A program made the position numbers and the translations under genes. From positions 29,065,439 through 29,129,438 of the forward strand of contig CM050450.1 in assembly GCA_027563935.2 (NCBI GenBank): 64,000 bases of DNA. Direction: 5' to 3'. Of the stretch, positions 35,561 through 46,665 are shown piece by piece. Below the pieces are notes generated by a model. That model worked only from the letters and a program-made list of their open reading frames with translations, was not told the origin of the DNA and searched no databases. Each line of letters begins with the position of its first letter. Within the stretch, counting starts at the first letter, position 1. Origin of the DNA: Costus lasius. Lineage: Eukaryota > Streptophyta > Magnoliopsida > Zingiberales > Costaceae.

Positions 35561-38500
35561 ATGAGCTTCAATGTGCGATCCCTACTGGAAAGGGAGAAGT
35601 TTGCTGGGCCAAACTTCTCAGACTGGTTCGGACACCTTAAGATTGTTCTTAAGGCAGAGAGGAAACTGTATGTCCTCGAGACGGCTGTGCCGCCTCAACC
35701 CGCTGCGAACGCCGCAAGGGCGGTTCGTGATGCCTATGAAAAGCACGTCAATGATAGCATTGATGTCGCTTGCCTGATGCTAGCGTCTATGACGCCACCG
35801 CTGCAGCGTCAGCATGAGGATATGTCGGCTATAGAAATTATAGCGAACCTCAAGATGCTGTATGCTGCACAGGCGAGGACAGAACGCTATAATCTGACAA
35901 AGCTTTTCTTTCAGAGCAAACTGGCTGAAGGGAGCCCAGTGGGAGCTCACGTGCTCAAGATGATTGGGCACAAGGAGGCTCTGGAGAAACTGGGGCATAC
36001 CATCAACCAGGAGCTTGCTGTAGACATTATTCTGCAGTCTCTCCCACCCTCTTTCGATGCGTTCATTATTAATTTTAATATGAACAAAATTGATTGTACT
36101 CCGGCAGAGCTGCTGAATATGCTCTTGACTACTGAGGAGACTCTGAAGGGAAAGCCTTCAACCTCTGTCTTAATGGTTCCTTCGAGGAACAAGAAGAAGG
36201 GGAAGAAGGGCAAAGCCCCTGTCAAGAACTATAGCAAGGCTCTGAAACAGAAGGTAAAGCGGTCGAAGGACAACAGATGTTTCCACTGTGGCCAGCTGGG
36301 TCACTGGAAAAAGGACTGTAAAGCGCTCCAAGGAGATAAGAGGGGAAGCATCGCTTCTGGCTCAGGTATATACGTGACGGAAGTCATGGTTTCATCTTCT
36401 TCTATTTCATGGGTGTTGGACACTGCATGTGGAGTTCACATTTGTTCAAATGTACAGGAACTCAAGAGAAGAAGACAGGTGGGACAGCATGAGGTGGACC
36501 TACGCGTTGGAAACGGGGCACGGGTTGCTGCTGTTGCTGTAGGAGACTATTTCATCTCATTACCATCTGGCATTGTATTAGAACTAAACAGTTGTTACTT
36601 TGTTCCCAGTATTACTAAAAATATTGTCTCTATACCTGCTCTTGTCAGGAAAGGATTTGCCTTTGAATGCAATATTTCAAAGTGTGTTTTATCTTTAGAT
36701 AATATTGTTTATGCAACTGGTTCAATTAACAATGGGTTGTACATGTTGGACATGGAAAGTTCTATACAAAGTGTTGATATTAAGAAAGCCAAGTATGCTG
36801 AAGACAGCACCTTGTTATGGCATAGTCGTTTAGGCCATATCAACAAGAAGCGCATTAAGCGGTTGCATGATCATGGACTGCTGGGATCTTTCTCCTATGA
36901 GGAGATTGATACATGCAAAGCTTGTTTGATGGGTAAAATGATGAAGTCACCTTTTCCTCACAAAGGTCAAAGGGCTTCAGGTTTACTTGACCTTATACAC
37001 AGTGATGTGTGTGGGCCATTTAGTAAACATGCCAGAGGTGGCTATTCGTACTTCATTACCTTTACTGATGATTTCAGTAGGTATGGTTATGTCTATCTTA
37101 TGAGACATAAGAGTGAATCTTTTGACAAGTTCAAAGAGTTCAAAAATGAAGTACAGAATCAGCTAGGGCGAAATATCAAGGCACTTCGTTCTGATCGAGG
37201 TGGAGAATACTTGAGTCATGCGTTTACTGACTATCTAAAAGAGTGTGGGGTTATCTCACAGCTCACTCCGCCAGGAACACCGCAATGGAATGGTGTGTCC
37301 GAGAGGAGAAATAGAACGTTACTTGATATGGTTCGTTCTATGATGAGTCAGGCTACTCTTCCATATTCCTTTTGGGGATTTGCACTGGAGACAGCTGCAA
37401 AGGTACTAAACCGAGTGCCATCCAAGGCAGTTTCAAAGACGCCATATGAATTATGGTATGGGAAACCGCCGAGCTTGACATTTATCAGGATCTGGGGTTG
37501 CGAGGCTTATGTCAAAAAGCTCGCCTCTGGGAAACTGGAGAGCAGATCTGAGAAATGCATCTTTGTCGGTTACCCTAAGGAAACTAAGGGTTATTATTTC
37601 TACGATCCCAAAGAGAACAAAGTATTTGTTGCTCGGACGGCCATATTTCTTGAGAAGGAGTTTCTTCTGCAAGAAGCCAGTGGGAGAGAAATAAAGCTGG
37701 ATGAGAATCCAGAGGAAGGACAAAGTAGTCAAGCACAGTTGGATGAGCCTGAGCCGGTGGATCAGGTTATTGAACAACCTGAGGCTCAGATATCACGGGA
37801 ACCGCGAAGATCGGGAAGGATCCGTCGTCAGCCTGAGCGCTATGACGGAGTCTACATCATTGATAATGATGAACCCCTTACTTATGCGGATGCGGTCAGT
37901 GGACCGGAGTCAGCTAGATGGCTTGAAGCTATGCGAGCCGAGATGGACTCCATGTCAGATAACCAAGTCTGGGATTTGGTTGATCCGCCTCCGGGAGTAA
38001 TCCCTATAGGCTGTAAATGGATCTTCAAGAAGAAGATTGACATGGATGGTAACGTGGTTACCTATAAAGGCAGGCTAGTTGCGAAAGTTTTCAAACAAAT
38101 CTACGGGATAGATTATGATGAAACTTTCTCTCCTGTAGCCATGTTCAAGTCTATTCGGATTCTTTTCGCGATAGCAGCATATTACGATTATGAGATCTGG
38201 CAGATGGATGTGAAAACTGCTTTCCTTAATGGAAATCTGGATGAGGATGTGTATATGACACAACCTGAAGGTTTCACTAATCCATCAGATCGTCATAAAA
38301 TATGCAAACTAAAGAAGTCCATTTATGGACTGAAATAAGCATCTAGAAGCTGGAATATTCGTTTTGATGAATCAATCTCTGAGTTTGGTTTCATCAAGAA
38401 CGAAGATGACCCGTTTGTATATAAGAGGTTTAGTGGGAGCGTGATTACATTCCTAGTCCTCTACGTCGATGACATCTTGATCATTGGAAATGATATTCCA

Positions 38501-39445
38501 GAAATGCATGCGGTTAAGGCATGGCTAAGGAAATGTTTCCAGATGAAAGATTTAGGAGAAGCAGCCTATGTATTAGGTGTGAAGATCTACAGGGATAGAT
38601 CTAAAAGGCTTCTCGGGCTGTGCCAGAGTACTTACATCGATAAAGTCCTGGAGAGATTCCATTTAGAGAATTCTAAAAGAGGATATCTTCCAGTCAGACA
38701 TGGTCTGAATCTTTCAAAGAGTCAGTGTCCACAAACACAGACTGAGAAAGATGAAATGGACAATACGCCTTATGCTTCGGCTATTGGATCTATTATGTAT
38801 GCGATGTTGTGTACTCGCCCAGACGTCGCTTACGGGTTAAGCGTGACCAGTCGGTTCCAAAGTAATCCAGGTATGGCGCACTGGATTACAGTCAAGAACA
38901 TTATAAAATATCTGCGGAGGACCAAAGATATGTTCTTGATATATGGTGGTCAGGAAGAACTCAGTATAGAAGGATATACTGACGCTTCGTTCCAGTCGGA
39001 CCAGGATGATTTCCAATCGCAATCAGGCTATGTTTTTAGCTTGAATGGTGGAGCGGTGGTGTGGAAAAGTTTCAAACAGTCAACTGTTGCTGATTCCACA
39101 ACAGAAGCCGAGTATGTTGCAGCCTCGGAAGCATCCAAGGAGGCAGTGTGGATTCGTAAGTTCGTGAGAGAACTTGGTGTTGTTCCTTCGAGTGTCGATC
39201 CTTTGGTTATCTTCTGTGATAACACTGGAGCCATCGCACAAGCAAAGGACCCACGGTCGCACCAGAAGTCCAAGCACATACAGAGACGGTTTCACTTGAT
39301 CCGGGAGATCATAGATCGTGGCGAGATCAAAATATGCAAGGTTCATACAGACGACAATCTGGCTGACCCGCTTACCAAGCCTCTGGCGCAGCAGAAGCAT
39401 GAGAAGCACTGTAATAACATGGGTTTGAGATTTCTCAACCATTAG
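35561..39445 (+). pseudogene. E5 gag-pol, one premature stop
   Basis: 3885 bp, the same length as the intact frames of E2 and E6, with one in-frame TAA at 38336-38338 (codon 926), where the others have CAA in YGLKQASRSW. The stop lies in reverse transcriptase before YVDD, so RT and RNase H would be lost, whereas gag, protease and integrase could be made. Two further unusual changes are Gly-to-Val in VAKGFKQ (near 38087) and Cys-to-Phe in DDPCVYK (near 38413). The zinc knuckle, DTAC, DD35E and YVDD are otherwise intact. Confidence 0.94.
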
Positions 39446-39475
39446 ATTAAGTGCAAGTGGGAGATTGTTGGGGTA

Positions 39476-41173
39476 TGCCCTTAAGGCTAATGTTTGAGGC
39501 CTTGGGATTGTATCAGTATCATGTAATAAACTCTTGTGTTTATAAAGGCATGGTTATTATTCAGGTTGTTACCTTGTCTGCTGTAATAAGTGTACTACTG
39601 AATAATGTCTCAAAGCTGTTCAGCTAGGCTGACATGCTAAATGTCCTTAGTCGATATATCTTGGTGAACATGAGACAGCCTTGATATGATTGAGACTAAT
39701 ATGTATTCTAATCTTATAGGATGCTTCGAGCATGGAATAAGATGTAGACTCATGGGTACATTGGATGTACTGGACAGACCTTACTAGGATATTCAATTGC
39801 TTGTCACAATGTGAATGATCCTTGATTGCAACAAGTGGCACATGTCCTCTGACTTGAGATCACTTGTGTTTCTAAATGATGATTGTCATTGTTTTGAGGT
39901 AGTTCAATATCATTTGAAACATAATGGTTATAGACTATCTTGGATAATGATCATGAGTCAGGTTAGGGCACTAGTGATAGATAAAGGATTGCCGTCTCCT
40001 TGTTTAAGGAGTGTGATGTTCTAAGGCCCCCCCCTATATGAGATGATTGAGAAAGTGTATGGCCATACCCAGATGACTATGTTCATCTGATTTAATCATG
40101 CTCATCGTATTGGAGTCACAAGCTTGACACGCTTGTCCAATAAGAACATCCAGTGGCAAAGGATACATGCATGCCTTGTGAATAGATTCACACTTGTGCT
40201 ATGGTTTGGGTGTAGTCTTGGAAGACTCTTTCCTTTATATCGGGAGACAGTGATGTGTTGCTAGATACCCCTCACTGATCGTGATAACGTGAGTTATTGT
40301 TACCGACATTTAAAGGAAACCCTTAGGGTCGCACAATTTGATGATATGGCTTACTTAAGTCAGATCGTGTGGACTGGATTGTTTTGATTCAGTTTAAAGG
40401 AGTTTAAACTCTGATTGTAAGTGAGATCCAGTCTAATCATGTTTGATTGATTAGGGCTTGCGATCGGTAAGCTTCGATCGAGAGGATTGATGCTAGATCG
40501 GTGAGATCAAGAGCATCATGAGATGAACGGTTAGATTGGAAACCTTAGGGTTTAGTTGATCTAGACCGATTGGCTTGGGCTGGCTTGGTTTGGCCTTTGG
40601 ACCGAACACATTTACTTTGAACCGGTTCAAGAGCTTGAACGTATGGTTCATTGTTTTGGCGTTTTGATCGATTTAGTGATCATGAACGCATGGCTTAATG
40701 GATTTTCCAATTTTGGAAAGTCATTTAGCGCATGTTCCCTTGAACGCCAAATGACTTGAACGCTCCATTCAACTCTCGTCTCCTTGCTCTTGCTTGACGA
40801 GACTTTGGCGTGGAGAAGGCGAGGTCTTGGTGGAGGTTCGGCAAGCCTAGACATCATCTCTCATTTCCTTACCATACGAGAGGGACCCTTGAAGGACCTT
40901 GCTAGCACAAGGATCTCCAAGGAGCAAGCACATCATCTTGTGTGCGTCAACTAGGGAGAAGATCCCTTTCGATCTTTCTCTTCCAAGTCGCCATCTTCCT
41001 CATGGCTTTGGTATGGATCTAAACTTCATCAAGTTGATCATATTATCTTGCTAAGATCCATGAAAGACCCTTGCTTCCGCTTGCAATTTTTATGCGCCAC
41101 CCTTAAGGGTTTTTCGCCCCCCTCTTGAAAGGGGTTTCATCTGCTTGCGCTCCCCCTTGAAGGGGACTCTTCA
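39476..41173 (+). repeat. E5 3' LTR
   Basis: 1698 bp, TGTTGGGGTATGCCC to GGGGACTCTTCA, directly after the purine tract. GATAAC hairpin at 40283-40298 (loop GTGA, one G-T closing pair), CTAGCA-loop hairpin at 40897-40912. Ends with two tandem G/C stem-loops like the solo LTR. Confidence 0.92.
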
Positions 41174-41731
41174 AGAACGTTGGAAAACCATAAGTAGAAC
41201 TTGTGTTCAGACTTGGATGCACGAAAGTGATCTTTGAGATTCCACTCGAGATGGTCCACTTAGAATTCGAATGCACGAAAGTGATCCTTGAGTTCTTTGA
41301 TGGATGATTTACTTATTTTCAGTTTGGGATAGATCTTGCGGGAAAGCGATGATCGGTCCCTGCATGATTGTCTACATGAAAGTGAGATAATCCTTTTATG
41401 AAGTAAATTGTATCTTTATCATGATGAAATTAAACTGACGAATTTATATTCATATCTAGTTATAGAAATCAAAGTGGATGAAACTCTAGTCCCAGTTTCT
41501 CTCTCTGGTATTTTCGTTAGATTTCAATAATTCACTTGCATAGTTTCAATTGCCTAGATAGTAAGAAATCGATTATTCGGTACTTGACAAACGAGGTCTC
41601 TGTGGGATCGATATTTTTTATTACTTCGAGTATCCGTGCACTTGCGAACACAACAAGTCTTTGGACAAAACAAGTTTTTGGTGGCAATGCCAGAGATAAG
41701 TTTCTGTCTAGCTACTTGTTGGGATACAACA
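41174..41731 (+). repeat. Athila 5' LTR, part 3 (LTR end)
   Basis: AT-rich gypsy-type LTR end with ACGAAAGTGATC repeated at about 41221 and 41274, ending TACAACA just before an Asp-tRNA primer site. The last 80 bases contain three copies of an ACAAGTNTTTGG motif (about 41655, 41668 and 41729). The left side is cut by the E5 LTR. No coding frame is supportable. Confidence 0.7.
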
Positions 41732-41737
41732 AGTTTT

Positions 41738-41755
41738 TGGCGCCGTTGCCGGGGA
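41738..41755 (+). other. Athila primer binding site (Asp tRNA)
   Basis: TGGCGCCGTTGCCGGGGA, 18 bases complementary to the 3' end of plant tRNA-Asp, the usual primer for Athila-type Ty3/gypsy elements. It lies 6 bases after the presumed LTR end. A degenerate copy, TTGGTGGCAATGCC, lies upstream at about 41675. Confidence 0.9.
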
Positions 41756-41997
41756 CCTTGGTTTTGTCAGTATTGACGATATTGAGAGTATTGCTAGACT
41801 AGGTTTTATTTTCTATTTTCTGTTTATTTTTCTATTATTTTCTTTTCTCTTGAAATCATTTGATCTATCTTCTTTGCATGTGCGGGAATCTTAGATCAGG
41901 ACCTCTTGTACCTTTTGATCCTGAGATAAACAAAACTCTTAGACTCTGCAGGAAGTTGAGATTTGAGGAAAGTTAACAAGAAGAGGAAGAAGTGACC
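41756..41997 (+). other. Athila leader
   Basis: T-rich untranslated stretch between the primer site and the gag start region, containing a run of tttctatttt-type sequence. No coding frame or RNA gene seen. Confidence 0.6.
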
Positions 41998-43363
41998 ATG
42001 GCAGAACCAAAATACTTAGGGACTATGCAGCCCCTAATCCACGAGAGATTCACTCTAGCATTGCTAGACTGGTCATAGAGGCTAATAACTTTGAAATCAA
42101 GCCTGCTTTCTTATCCATGATTCAATAGAACTAGTTTGGAGGATCTCCTTTTGAAGATCCTAACCAACACCTTTCTTTATTTCTTGAACTTTGTGATACA
42201 ATTAAGATTAATGGAGTTTCTAATGATGCACTAACATTGAGATTGTTTCCTTTTTCTCTTAGGGACCGAGCACGATCTTGACTTCAGGCACAACCTACCA
42301 GTACTTTCACCACATGGGAGCAACTGTCAAACGCCTTCTTGATGAAATATTACCCACCAAGAAAGATCATCCAAATGAGAAATCAGATTTCAAGCTTTGA
42401 ACAAAGGGATGGTGAATCTTTCAGTGTGGCATGGGAACGATTCAATGATTTACAACAGAAGTGTCCTCACCATGGCATTGAAAACTGGGTTTTAATTCAT
42501 ACTTTTTATAATGGTTTGCTTTATAATACTAGACTAACTGATGATGCTGCTGCAGGAGTAGCTTTGATGAGCAAGACCATTGATTATGCTTTCAAATTGC
42601 TTGGAGAAATGGCTTTAAATCATAACCAGTGGACTTCAGAGAGAGGAGTGCTTTATAAACCTTCCCAGGGTAAGAATGAAAGTGATGGATGGTGCACCTT
42701 GGCAGAGAAGGTAGACTCTTTATGCAACAGATTTGATTCATTTAAAATGCAAACTGCTGTTATTTCTTCATCTCTTGTTTGTGATATATGTGGTAACAAT
42801 GGTCATGTCTCTGAAGATTGTAAAGTCATTGCTAGTCAGGATAGTGAACATGTTAATACATTAGGGAACTATAATCAAGGTAGAAACAATGATCCCTATT
42901 CTAGTACTTACAACCATGGATCGAGAAATCACCCCAACCTGTCTTGGAAAAACAACAACAATGTAGGGGACAAACTGAAAATAGAGGGTTCCAACAAAAA
43001 CCAAATCAAAATCAAAATTCAAATCAGAATTCAAATATTGAGTCCATGCTAGAAAAGTTCATGCGAAATCAAAGCAAGGAAATTGAAGATCTTAAGGGAA
43101 TGGTTAGTCAACTTGCATCTCAAGTAGGATCATTAGATGCCCACAACAAAATCTTAGAAAATCAAATAGCACAACAAGCTAGTAGTTCTTACAGACCCCC
43201 TGGAAAATTACCTGCTAAATGTGAGTTGAATCCTAGGGAGCACTGTAATGCTAGTATCACTAGAAGTGAGAGACAATTAGAAGAACCAAAAGGGAAAGTT
43301 GTAAATAATGAAAAAGAGCCTAATGATGATCATGATGATGAATTAGAGTTAAAAATCTTCTGA
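41998..43363 (+). pseudogene. Athila gag, frameshifted
   Basis: Starts MAEPKYLG at 41998. Gag homology is clear in shifting frames: EDPNQHLSLFLELCDT, LRLFPFSLRDRA, then MKYYPPRKIIQMRNQI (from 42339), and a zinc knuckle CDICGNNGHVSEDC near 42781-42822. After another frameshift (42944-43363) comes a helical segment (NQSKEIEDLKGMVSQLASQV, LENQIAQQASSS, PPGKLPAK), typical of Athila gag C-termini. Stops include TAG in MIQ*N and TGA in RS*LQ, where other Athila gags have Gln and Trp. Gag would form the particle shell; this copy is broken. Confidence 0.88.
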
Positions 43364-43385
43364 GCATGAGCAAACCCAAGCTAGT

Positions 43386-44303
43386 TTGCCACCTCAAAAA
43401 GGTGATGAACCAAAAGGGGATGTGTCATGTGAAAAAGATGATTCTAAACCTAATTTACCTCCACCTTATAGGCCACCTATACCCTTTCCACAAAGGTTAG
43501 TGCAAGCAAAACTTGATAAACAATTTGGCAAATTTCTTGAAGCATTGAAAAAGCTTTACATTAATATTCCTTTTATTGAAGCTATATCTCAAATGCCATC
43601 ATATGCAAAATTTTTGAAAGAGATCTTATCCAACAAAAGAAAATTAGATGACTATGGTACTTGTACTGTGGCTTTAACTGAGGATTGCAGTGCTGTCATT
43701 CAAAATAAATTGCCACCAAAACTGAATGATCCAAGGAGTTTCTCTGTACCTTGTTCTATTGGAAGCATGGTTTTTGATCGAGCCTTATGTGATTTAGGAG
43801 CTAGTGTAAGTCTAATACCTTTATCTATTTGCAGGAAGCTAGACATTGGAGAGCTTAAACCCACATCCATAACTTTATAGCTCGTTGATAGTTCGGTAAA
43901 GTATCCTATAGGTATTCTAGAGAATGTTTCAATCAAGGTAGATGAATTTTTTATACCTGCTGATTTTGTAGTGCTTGACGTGGAAGAAAACAATAAAAAT
44001 CCCATAATTCTTGGTAGACCCTTTTTGGCTACTGCTGGAGCACACATAGATGTTAAAAAAGGAAAAATCACTTTTGATATTTGTGAAAAAATAATTGAAT
44101 TTGATATTTCTGATTCTTTGAATAAACTTTCATATTCTGGATCATGTTGTAGTGTTGACATAGTTGATGATGTTGTTTATGAGGTTTGTAATTTATTTCA
44201 TGAATTCTCTAATTTTGGAACTAACAATTTTTCTGAGGATATTGATAGAGGATTACAGGAGAAAGGACATCAAAATTCTGAGAAGAAGAAGAAGAAGCTC
44301 TAG
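43386..44303 (+). pseudogene. Athila aspartic protease segment, one nonsense codon
   Basis: FPQRLVQAKLDKQFGKFLE at the start and CSIGSMVFDRALCDLGASVSL in the centre are hallmarks of Athila gag-pol; D-L-G-A-S is the protease active site. A TAG at 43878-43880 (Gln expected, CAG to TAG) interrupts the frame, which continues without shift through KYPIGILENV and NPIILGRPFLATAGAHID to 44303. After that the frame ends in a run of Lys codons; no reverse transcriptase follows. Confidence 0.88.
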
Positions 44304-44590
44304 ATTGATTGATAAATGAAAGAAGATTTTGAGTAAATTTGGACACTGTTTCAAGGCTGAGCCTTATGTGATTCAAAGAGATGCTCAAATCAAAGAAAAA
44401 TTAGAGTGGAAATTGAAGAAATCAGAACCAAAACTGAGTGCAAAAGGGTCAAGCTAAAGACCTATAAATTAGCACTTCTTGGGAGGCTACCCAAGCTTTC
44501 TAACTTTAGTTTGTTTTATTTTATTTATTTTTTCCTTAGTTTGCACTTAGAACTAATTTTTTCTTTTATTTATGAATGTAAGCAAATTTT
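44304..44590 (+). pseudogene. Athila pol remnant after a large internal deletion
   Basis: A short sequence including VKLKTYKLALLGRLP, which resembles the segment found past integrase in Athila polyproteins. RT, RNase H and integrase, some 2.5-3 kb in a full element, are missing between about 44240 and 44400. The deletion breakpoints are not obvious. The assignment of this tail is less certain than that of the protease. Confidence 0.45.
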
Positions 44591-45070
44591 GGCGCAAATT
44601 ACGGCACTACCGTAATGTACATTACGGTACCGTAATTCCTATCAATTTCAACCAGAAGGTTTTGACGAGATAATAGTACTGTCATAACCATTTTAACAGT
44701 ACCGTATTTTGTGTACAAAATCCACCCGAGAGTTTCATTGCTTTTACGGCACTGCCGTAACAAATTCCACGGTGTCGTATTTTTGAGTTGAATTTTTTAT
44801 TCTATTTTCCTTCATTAAAAAAAATTTTTGAACTTTTTATGGCACTATCGTAACCATTTTTGTGGTACCATAATTTCCATCTATTTTTGACCCGAGATTT
44901 TTTTGAAAATTACGGCGGTGCCGTAAGATTTTTCACAGTACTGTAATTAGAGACGTTTTTCGACCCGAGAGATGGGACGAAATTACGGTACGGCCTGTGT
45001 TTTTTAATTTCACCAGATTATGGCACTGCCGTAATGGATATTATGGCCGTAATTTTATTTTTAAATGCAA
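44591..45070 (+). repeat. Degenerate tandem array with TTACGG palindromes
   Basis: About six to seven units of roughly 70-90 bp. Each has an inverted motif of the type TTACGGCACTGCCGTAA, often followed about 6 bases later by TTACGGTACCGTAA, then a CCCGAGA motif. Clear cores start near 44599, 44670, 44742, 44835, 44908 and 45015. The same pair occurs in the Athila LTR at 8645-8681. No coding capacity. Confidence 0.75.
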
Positions 45071-45578
45071 TTCCTGTGCCCTTTTTAGGGTTTTCTGGGC
45101 CGTGTTTTGAGTTTTCTCACTCGTTCTCACTCGTTCGAATGCCGACCTTCGAGCTCCAACCATCTTTGACCTTCAGAGCATGCCGGTGACCTTTCCTTTT
45201 TGGTTATTGCCGCCGATCTGATATTCTTTCACCCGATTTCTCGATTTTGCTGAGTCTTTGCGCATATTTCGCCCCTTTCATCGTTTGTCTTCGATTCTTG
45301 GTCGTTTTCAGAGATTCTTGGTTCATTTCTAGCATTTTTGACCAATTTCTAAGAGAGATTTAAGCTTAAACACATAGGATTTGCTGAATTTTTACTGTTC
45401 ACATTTCGCCTCTTTTTCTCCCACTGAAATCTTTGAGTTCAAGCAGACATATTAGTTGATTCTTGCTTCTATGATGCTTAATGAGTATTGTTTTTCCTGA
45501 TTGGAAGTATTATTTGAGTTCAATGTTTGCTATATTTGCTATATTGTCTTGAAATTCAAGTTGCAGCTTAGTTCACTC
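45071..45578 (+). other. Non-coding spacer before ORF1
   Basis: T- and C-rich sequence with gttctcactcgttc repeats and tttctcgat-type motifs. It may act as the leader of ORF1, which in Athila elements is thought to be expressed from a separate or spliced RNA. A tttgctatat direct repeat occurs near 45525-45545. No gene seen. Confidence 0.4.
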
Positions 45579-46665
45579 ATGGCACCCAAAATCAAACAAG
45601 TAGTTTCAAAGAAGAGAGGAAAAGGACCAACCACATCTTCTTCACAACCAAATCCCTATGACATTGTTTTTAGGGATGAAATTCAAGAGTCAAGGTACAA
45701 TCAATTGGTGGAAAGAAGGGTTATCAACACCAAATATGCTGATAGAAGGACTTTACAAGCACTTGGGCTTTATGAGGATGTATCTTGGATGTTTGAGCAT
45801 ATCAAGGCTTGAAGATTTTTTGAGATGACGCCCTACACCTATTTGCCACTTACTTTAGAGTTTTTGAGTAGCTTGAATGTAGATCTCAGAGAGTTTTCTG
45901 ATGGACCTGCTGAAGGAGAGATCACATTCAGATTGGCTAATGTTGAGAGGAAGCTAACCATAAGAGAAGTCAGATCTATATTTCACTTGGGTTCTGGAGG
46001 GTTTACAGAAATACCAATTGGGTTTATTGAGAATGTGTTTTGGAACCAGATAACCCACAAGACTCACTTTTCTGTTGTTTCTACTAGAGCATCAAAGATC
46101 ACGAACCCTTGTATCAAGTATGTACATAGAGTTCTTGCCCACACTGTCTTTGGCAGAGGATATAGTGATGGCATGGTGAGACAAACTGAGCTTTACTTTC
46201 TTTGGGGGGATGCTTAATGGACTAGTTTTAGATGTTGCATTCTTTATGATGAAACACATAGATAAAGTGGCTAGGGCAAAGAGGGGTGCCATTATGATAG
46301 GAGGGCTAATTACACCTATAGCCCTGCATCTGAATGTTGAACCATATGGAATAGAAGTGGCAAGGGGGAATGCAAGGCTTGATCTTGAGTCTTGCATGGC
46401 AATGAAAATGATAGTTAGAGAAGGGGATGTCTTTTGTTTGGTCCTTGGACCAAATGCCCCTACTCTACCATTACCCCATGTAGAGAAGACCACTGTAAAA
46501 GAAAGAGTGAATTGGAAGCTTTCACCGAGTACTACCGAGGCCACCTTTACACCACCATTGAGTGCAGTTCCACCACCACCCACTTGGGGTGAAAGAGATG
46601 AACCCTATGGTATGGATTCACCATCTCACCAGCCTGTTGATCCTACTCCCCCAGCTGCTGATTCT
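45579..46665 (+). pseudogene. ATHILA ORF1 protein, broken
   Basis: Starts MAPKIKQVVSKKRGKG with a basic N-terminus. Matches to the ATHILA ORF1 family: RRTLQALGLYEDV, LTLEFLSSLNV, ITFRLANVERKLTIREVRSIF, FWNQITHKTHFS and YVHRVLAHTVFGRGYSDG. A TGA near 45810 interrupts it in frame (after FEHIKA), and the frame shifts at about 46200, in a run of six Gs after YFLW. It continues as MLNGLVLDVAFFMMKHID to the proline-rich end PPPPTWGERDEP. It is cut at 46665 by the family B LTR. The protein's role is unknown; some authors place it in the env-like position. Confidence 0.85.

Larger units (their letters stand above)
35389..41173 (+). mobile_element. Copia family A element E5, lacking 5' LTR and most of the leader
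   Basis: A plus-strand element kept from the last 170 bp of the leader to the end of the 3' LTR. The 5' LTR, primer site, tRNA-like segment and intron donor are gone; the intron acceptor is kept. The coding frame has a single nonsense codon. The right flank is agaac (41174-41178), in Athila LTR sequence. Without a 5' LTR it has no promoter of its own and cannot be copied normally. Confidence 0.9.

Noticed and set aside
45579..46665. Reading ORF1 as a viral envelope gene
   Set aside because: No signal peptide or transmembrane segment is visible in the readable part; the match is to ATHILA ORF1, whose role is unknown.
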